Shown here one piece after another: positions 21,992 to 24,432 of a stretch of DNA of 24,432 nt (position 1 is the first letter of the stretch; every line of letters begins with the position of its first letter). The position numbers and the translations under genes were made by a program. The DNA is from Peptococcaceae bacterium BRH_c23. GTDB taxonomy: Bacteria > Bacillota_B > Desulfitobacteriia > Desulfitobacteriales > Desulfitobacteriaceae. The stretch lies in assembly GCA_000961805.1 (NCBI GenBank), contig LADV01000198.1, positions 1-24,432 of the forward strand, given 5' to 3'. The notes beneath the pieces were generated by a model that was not told the DNA's origin, ran no database searches, and was given only the letters and a program-made list of their open reading frames with translations.

Positions 21992-23647
21992 ATGTATATT
22001 CGTGTAAGTTCCCGCAAAAACAAAGATAATAAGGTCGTTAAATATGTTCAGTTGGCTCATAACGTTCGAAATCCGAAGACGGGTACACCGCAGGCAGAGG
22101 TGATTCATAGTTTCGGACGGATGGATGAACTGGATATGGATGCACTTAAGCGTCTGGCTCGGAGTATCCAGCGTTTTCTGGGCGAAGAGCCAACACTTTT
22201 CGATGGCAAAACGCCGGAGTTGAAGTTTTTATCCAGTCGGCCTATGGGTGGAGTTTGGTTCCTAGATGGACTTTGGAAGCGCATTGGGATCGATAAACTG
22301 CTGGAAAAGCGTCTCAAGAACCGTGAGTTTCGGACGGAGATGGAACGGGTTATCTTGGCGATGGTCACTAATAGAGCCTTGGCCCCCTCCAGTAAACTTG
22401 GGCTGGAAGAATGGATCTCTAAGAAAGTCATGATTCCAGGACTGAATGATCTCGATGTCCAGCACTGCTACAGAGCGATGGATTTCCTTTTAGAATCGGA
22501 AGAAGAGATTCAGCACGAAGTTTTCAATGCCGTCGCCGATCTTTTCAACTTAGAGGTTGATCTTCTATTCTTTGATACAACGTCCACGTATTTTGAGATG
22601 GATGAATGGGATGATGAAGACTTTAAGTTACAAGGGCATTCAAAAGACAGTCGGCCCGATCTCCCTCAAATAGTGATTGGTTTAGCAGTGACGCGAGACG
22701 GTATTCCTATACGATGTTGGTCTTGGCCTGGAAACACCTCCGATATGACGGTCATTCCAGAGGTTAAGCGAGACTTAACCGGTTGGAAGCTTGGTCGCGT
22801 AATTACTGTAGCAGATAGAGGTTTTTCATCCGAGGGAAACCTGCGCGTTCTCCAAGAGGCGGGCGGACACTATATTGTAGGGGAACGAATGACAGCTGGT
22901 AAACCCATCGTTGAAAAGGCACTAGCTCATCCTGGGCGATTCCGATCTGTGCGCGAGAATCTTGAAGTCAAGGAAGTCATTGTAGGCGACGGAGAAGCCC
23001 GCGTTCGTTATGTGCTTGTCCGCAATCCTGCAGAGGCTCGACGTGATGCTGCAAGACGTGAAAAGCATCTGGAGAAACTCAAAGCGGAACTTGCTAAGCT
23101 TAAAGAACTGAATGGAAGCGCCCATTCCAAAGCCCATTGCCGTCTTAACAGTCACATCACGTACAAGAAGTATCTCAAGATGGACTCTAAGGGTAATTTT
23201 AAGATCAATAACCAAGTCGTTAAAGAGATGGAACACTTGGATGGAAAATATCTAATCCGTTCGTCGGATGACACCCTTTCCGTAGAAGACATCGCTTTAG
23301 GCTACAAGCAACTGCTTGAAGTCGAACGAGCGTTTCGCACATTGAAAACAACGCTTGAACTACGGCCTGTCTATCATAGAAAAGAAGAAAGAATCCGGGC
23401 CCATGTTCTACTGTGTTGGTTATCCCTTCTCCTCGTTAGAATCGCAGAGGTTAACACCCTGCAAACATGGCCCCAATTACGTTCAGAACTGGAAAATATG
23501 CATCTAATCGAATACGAATCGACGGACGGAAAGGTCTACCAAAGGACGGAGATAAACGAAGCTCAAAAGAGAATTCTTTTTTTGCTTAAAATCCCGGAAC
23601 CCGCTAAAATACTGGATATTTCCCTTTTTCAGAGGTCAAAAATGTAG
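21992..23647 (+). CDS. IS1634-family DDE transposase
   Basis: The 551-residue transposase has the IS4/IS1634-type order. The N-terminal domain has MYIRVSSRKNKDNKVVKYVQLAHNVRNPKTG (spanning two strands, typical of the family start) and SFGRMDELD. The catalytic triad is D in LLFFDTTSTYFE, D in VITVADRGFSSEGNL and E in LLEVERAFRTLKTTLELRPVYH. A charged helical insertion (ARRDAARREKHLEKLKAELAKLKEL) precedes the last block. The end, RIRAHVLLCWLSLLLVRIAE, is conserved too. No frameshift or stop is seen, so it is probably active. It cuts and pastes the element through the terminal repeats. The ATG directly follows the promoter with no ribosome site, so initiation is probably leaderless, which would keep expression low. 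Confidence 0.93.
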   Translation: MYIRVSSRKNKDNKVVKYVQLAHNVRNPKTGTPQAEVIHSFGRMDELDMDALKRLARSIQRFLGEEPTLFDGKTPELKFLSSRPMGGVWFLDGLWKRIGIDKLLEKRLKNREFRTEMERVILAMVTNRALAPSSKLGLEEWISKKVMIPGLNDLDVQHCYRAMDFLLESEEEIQHEVFNAVADLFNLEVDLLFFDTTSTYFEMDEWDDEDFKLQGHSKDSRPDLPQIVIGLAVTRDGIPIRCWSWPGNTSDMTVIPEVKRDLTGWKLGRVITVADRGFSSEGNLRVLQEAGGHYIVGERMTAGKPIVEKALAHPGRFRSVRENLEVKEVIVGDGEARVRYVLVRNPAEARRDAARREKHLEKLKAELAKLKELNGSAHSKAHCRLNSHITYKKYLKMDSKGNFKINNQVVKEMEHLDGKYLIRSSDDTLSVEDIALGYKQLLEVERAFRTLKTTLELRPVYHRKEERIRAHVLLCWLSLLLVRIAEVNTLQTWPQLRSELENMHLIEYESTDGKVYQRTEINEAQKRILFLLKIPEPAKILDISLFQRSKM

Positions 23648-23659
23648 ACACACGGCAAT

Positions 23660-23668
23660 TTATCCACA
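23660..23668 (+). promoter_or_regulatory. Consensus DnaA box near the IS right end
   Basis: TTATCCACA, identical to the box at 21879-21887 near the left end. Confidence 0.6.
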
Positions 23669-23708
23669 AGTGCCTCTAGCCCTTGTGTCACAAGGTTTTG
23701 AGGCACTT
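23668..23708 (+). terminator. Nested hairpin after the transposase gene
   Basis: AAGTGCCTC (23668-23676) pairs with GAGGCACTT (23700-23708); inside, CCTTGTG (23681-23687) pairs with CACAAGG (23689-23695). It lies 21 bases past the stop. The U-tract is weak (TTTTG lies within the stem), so it may also block incoming transcription or serve as a transposase site. Confidence 0.6.
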
Positions 23709-23720
23709 CTCGTGGCTACA

Positions 23721-23736
23721 GACTGTCGAACCCGAG
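23721..23736 (-). repeat. Right terminal inverted repeat of the IS
   Basis: GACTGTCGAACCCGAG, the exact reverse complement of 21803-21818. Confidence 0.88.
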
Positions 23737-23786
23737 TTTGAGCAACTTTCTCTTTATTTTTCGCGGAGCTACGAAAACAAAACTAA

Positions 23787-23828
23787 GTGGTTATGATGAC
23801 GTCAAAAAGTGACTGAAATCATAACCAC
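23787..23828. repeat. Hairpin next to right guaA-end repeat, related to 440-482
   Basis: GTGGTTATGAT (23787-23797) and ATCATAACCAC (23818-23828) form a perfect 11-bp stem. The loop begins GACGTCAAAAAGT, as GACGCTAAAAAGT does in the left copy. After the stem the shared tail includes CATACTCA / AATACTCA and AAACCCTTA-AAA. Bases 23737-23932 hold no gene. Confidence 0.65.
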
Positions 23829-23932
23829 CTAACACATACTCAGATATCTCTTAAACCCTTAAAAACACAGTGTTTATCCGATGACTAAGCGCCACTAAAA
23901 CTTCACAGGTAAGCTTCCTAACGCCCTTTTAG

Positions 23933-23947
23933 CCCTACTCCCACTCA
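23933..23947. repeat. Right copy of 15-bp guaA 3'-end direct repeat (putative att core)
   Basis: CCCTACTCCCACTCA, identical to 541-555. To its right the sequence (GGAAATCTTAACT) is not guaA, so only the last codons are present. This is what a hybrid attachment site at the far end of an island would look like. Confidence 0.65.
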
Positions 23948-23965
23948 GGAAATCTTAACTTTTAC

Positions 23966-23981
23966 TAAACAATTTTGTTTA
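23966..23981. repeat. Short palindrome in the dinD-side spacer
   Basis: TAAACAA (23966-23972), TT, TTGTTTA (23975-23981) is a perfect dyad of 16 bases. Nearby TGTTATCA occurs twice (24040-24047 and 24051-24058). AT-rich; its function is unknown. Confidence 0.35.
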
Positions 23982-24091
23982 AGTTTTGTGCTTTTCCATT
24001 GTACCTGTTTTCCACATTATTCGACACTTGCCGATTTTTTGTTATCAAAATGTTATCAGAACCACTCTGCTATTTCAAGTTTTTCATACCT

Positions 24092-24432
24092 CTATTCGTA
24101 CAGCATCAGCTTTTTCTTTGAATTTCTGAGTTTACGTATTTCCTCACGCTCAACTGTCTGAACGCTTTTATCCGGCACAGGCAAGTCTTCTGGTAGTGTG
24201 GCCCCCATTTCAATAATAGCTTTGCGTATTTTCTCAGCGACTTCATAGTGCGTGTAATTTGCATCGATGGCAGTTGTTATCTCATCTCGTTTCAGTTTCT
24301 CCTCAGTCTGAGAAATTCTGAACAGATTAGCAATCAATTCTGTACTTCCCATATAATCAAGGATTTTTTCATTTTTCTTCAAGCCTTTTTTTGTATGGAT
24401 GTCTGAGACAGTCATGCCACCATACAAGCCCA
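24092..24432 (-). CDS. dinD: DinD-type DNA-damage-inducible protein, C-terminal part (5' end outside window)
   Basis: The frame is open to the window edge and ends with TAC-AGC... stop at 24092. Residues GLYGGMTVSDIHTKKGLKK, ILDYMGSTELIANLFRISQTEEKL and NYTHYEVAEKIRKAIIEMGATLPEDLPVPDKSVQ match the C-terminal two thirds of DinD. In E. coli DinD is SOS-induced and inhibits RecA strand exchange; whether it does so here is unknown. The TTG at 24427 is internal to the domain and not the real start. DinD genes occur on chromosomes and islands, so it could be host DNA beyond the right att copy or part of a neighbouring island. No LexA site can be seen because its promoter is outside the window. Confidence 0.85.
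   Translation of the reverse strand, partial: GLYGGMTVSDIHTKKGLKKNEKILDYMGSTELIANLFRISQTEEKLKRDEITTAIDANYTHYEVAEKIRKAIIEMGATLPEDLPVPDKSVQTVEREEIRKLRNSKKKLMLYE

Larger units (their letters stand above)
21803..23736 (+). mobile_element. Complete IS1634-like insertion sequence (1934 bp)
   Basis: The ends are 16-bp perfect terminal inverted repeats, CTCGGGTTCGACAGTC at 21803-21818 and its complement at 23721-23736. Between them lies one DDE transposase gene. Both subterminal zones hold further dyads and TTATCCACA boxes. I see no clear target-site duplication: the flanks are TAGATCTAT on the left and TTTGAGCAA on the right. That agrees with a deletion on one side, since the interrupted ATPase has no 5' part here. 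Confidence 0.88.

Noticed and set aside
21790..23760. Target-site duplication for the IS
   Set aside because: The sequences just outside the terminal repeats do not match, so I cannot claim one.
304..24091. tRNA or rRNA genes as integration targets or cargo
   Set aside because: I saw no cloverleaf with a conserved T-arm or CCA-type end; the guaA end explains the flanks better.

Overview
The window looks like a low-GC, spore-former-type Firmicute. Shine-Dalgarno sites are strong (GGAGG), TTG and GTG starts are frequent, base composition is moderately AT-rich, and there is an IS1634-like transposase. The gene set suggests a Desulfosporosinus/Desulfitobacterium-type Peptococcaceae, but the genus is inference from gene content and style, not proof. 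Almost everything between about 540 and 23950 is accessory DNA. It is framed by two direct copies of CCCTACTCCCACTCA, which is the complement of the last codons and stop of guaA (GMP synthase). The 3' end of guaA is a known integration hotspot for genomic islands, so I read the window as one or more islands accreted at, or derived from, a guaA-type attachment site.

Layout. 1-303: 3' end of a sigma-54 activator. 440-482: hairpin. 543-960: broken guaA 3' fragment (minus). 1278-2979: DarT/DarG DNA ADP-ribosylation toxin-antitoxin pair (minus). 3310-8323: a plus-strand mobile-element recombination/maintenance module, comprising a short tyrosine recombinase, a C-terminal YqaJ-type exonuclease remnant, a probable recombination protein, a GHKL ATPase carrying an HExxH motif, a DUF932 protein and a small zinc-ribbon protein, with strong hairpins after several genes. 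8325-9580: divergent XRE repressor and lipoprotein. 9741-10199: phosphoesterase remnant. 10384-13272: NLR-like STAND protein (DUF4062-like, NB-ARC, TPR). 13670-14275: an aberrant SRAP/YedK protein. 14516-16715: an unassigned two-gene operon whose larger member ends in a HEPN RNase motif. 17042-17908: PIN-domain protein. 18018-18276: broken winged-helix-like gene. 18464-20371: TcmP plus DUF5131 three-Cys-motif pair, bracketed by a roughly 140-bp direct repeat. 20843-21802: 3' part of an Sll1717-type P-loop ATPase cut by an IS. 21803-23736: a complete IS1634-like element. 23787-23947: second hairpin and second guaA-end repeat. 24092-24432: 3' part of dinD.

How it fits together. Most of 1278-21802 is a defence island: DarTG, an NLR-like STAND, a HEPN pair, a PIN nuclease, TcmP/DUF5131 and an ATPase relic, inserted beside a phage/ICE-like DNA-metabolism operon. 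Several genes are decaying (guaA fragment, phosphoesterase, winged-helix gene, ATPase, SRAP, YqaJ), which indicates repeated gain and loss. The best candidates for something not yet described are the HEPN operon (14516-16715), the GHKL-HExxH protein with its operon (4104-8323), the direct-repeat-bracketed TcmP/DUF5131 cassette, the covarying hairpins next to both guaA-end repeats, and the IS with DnaA-box ends and an apparently leaderless transposase.
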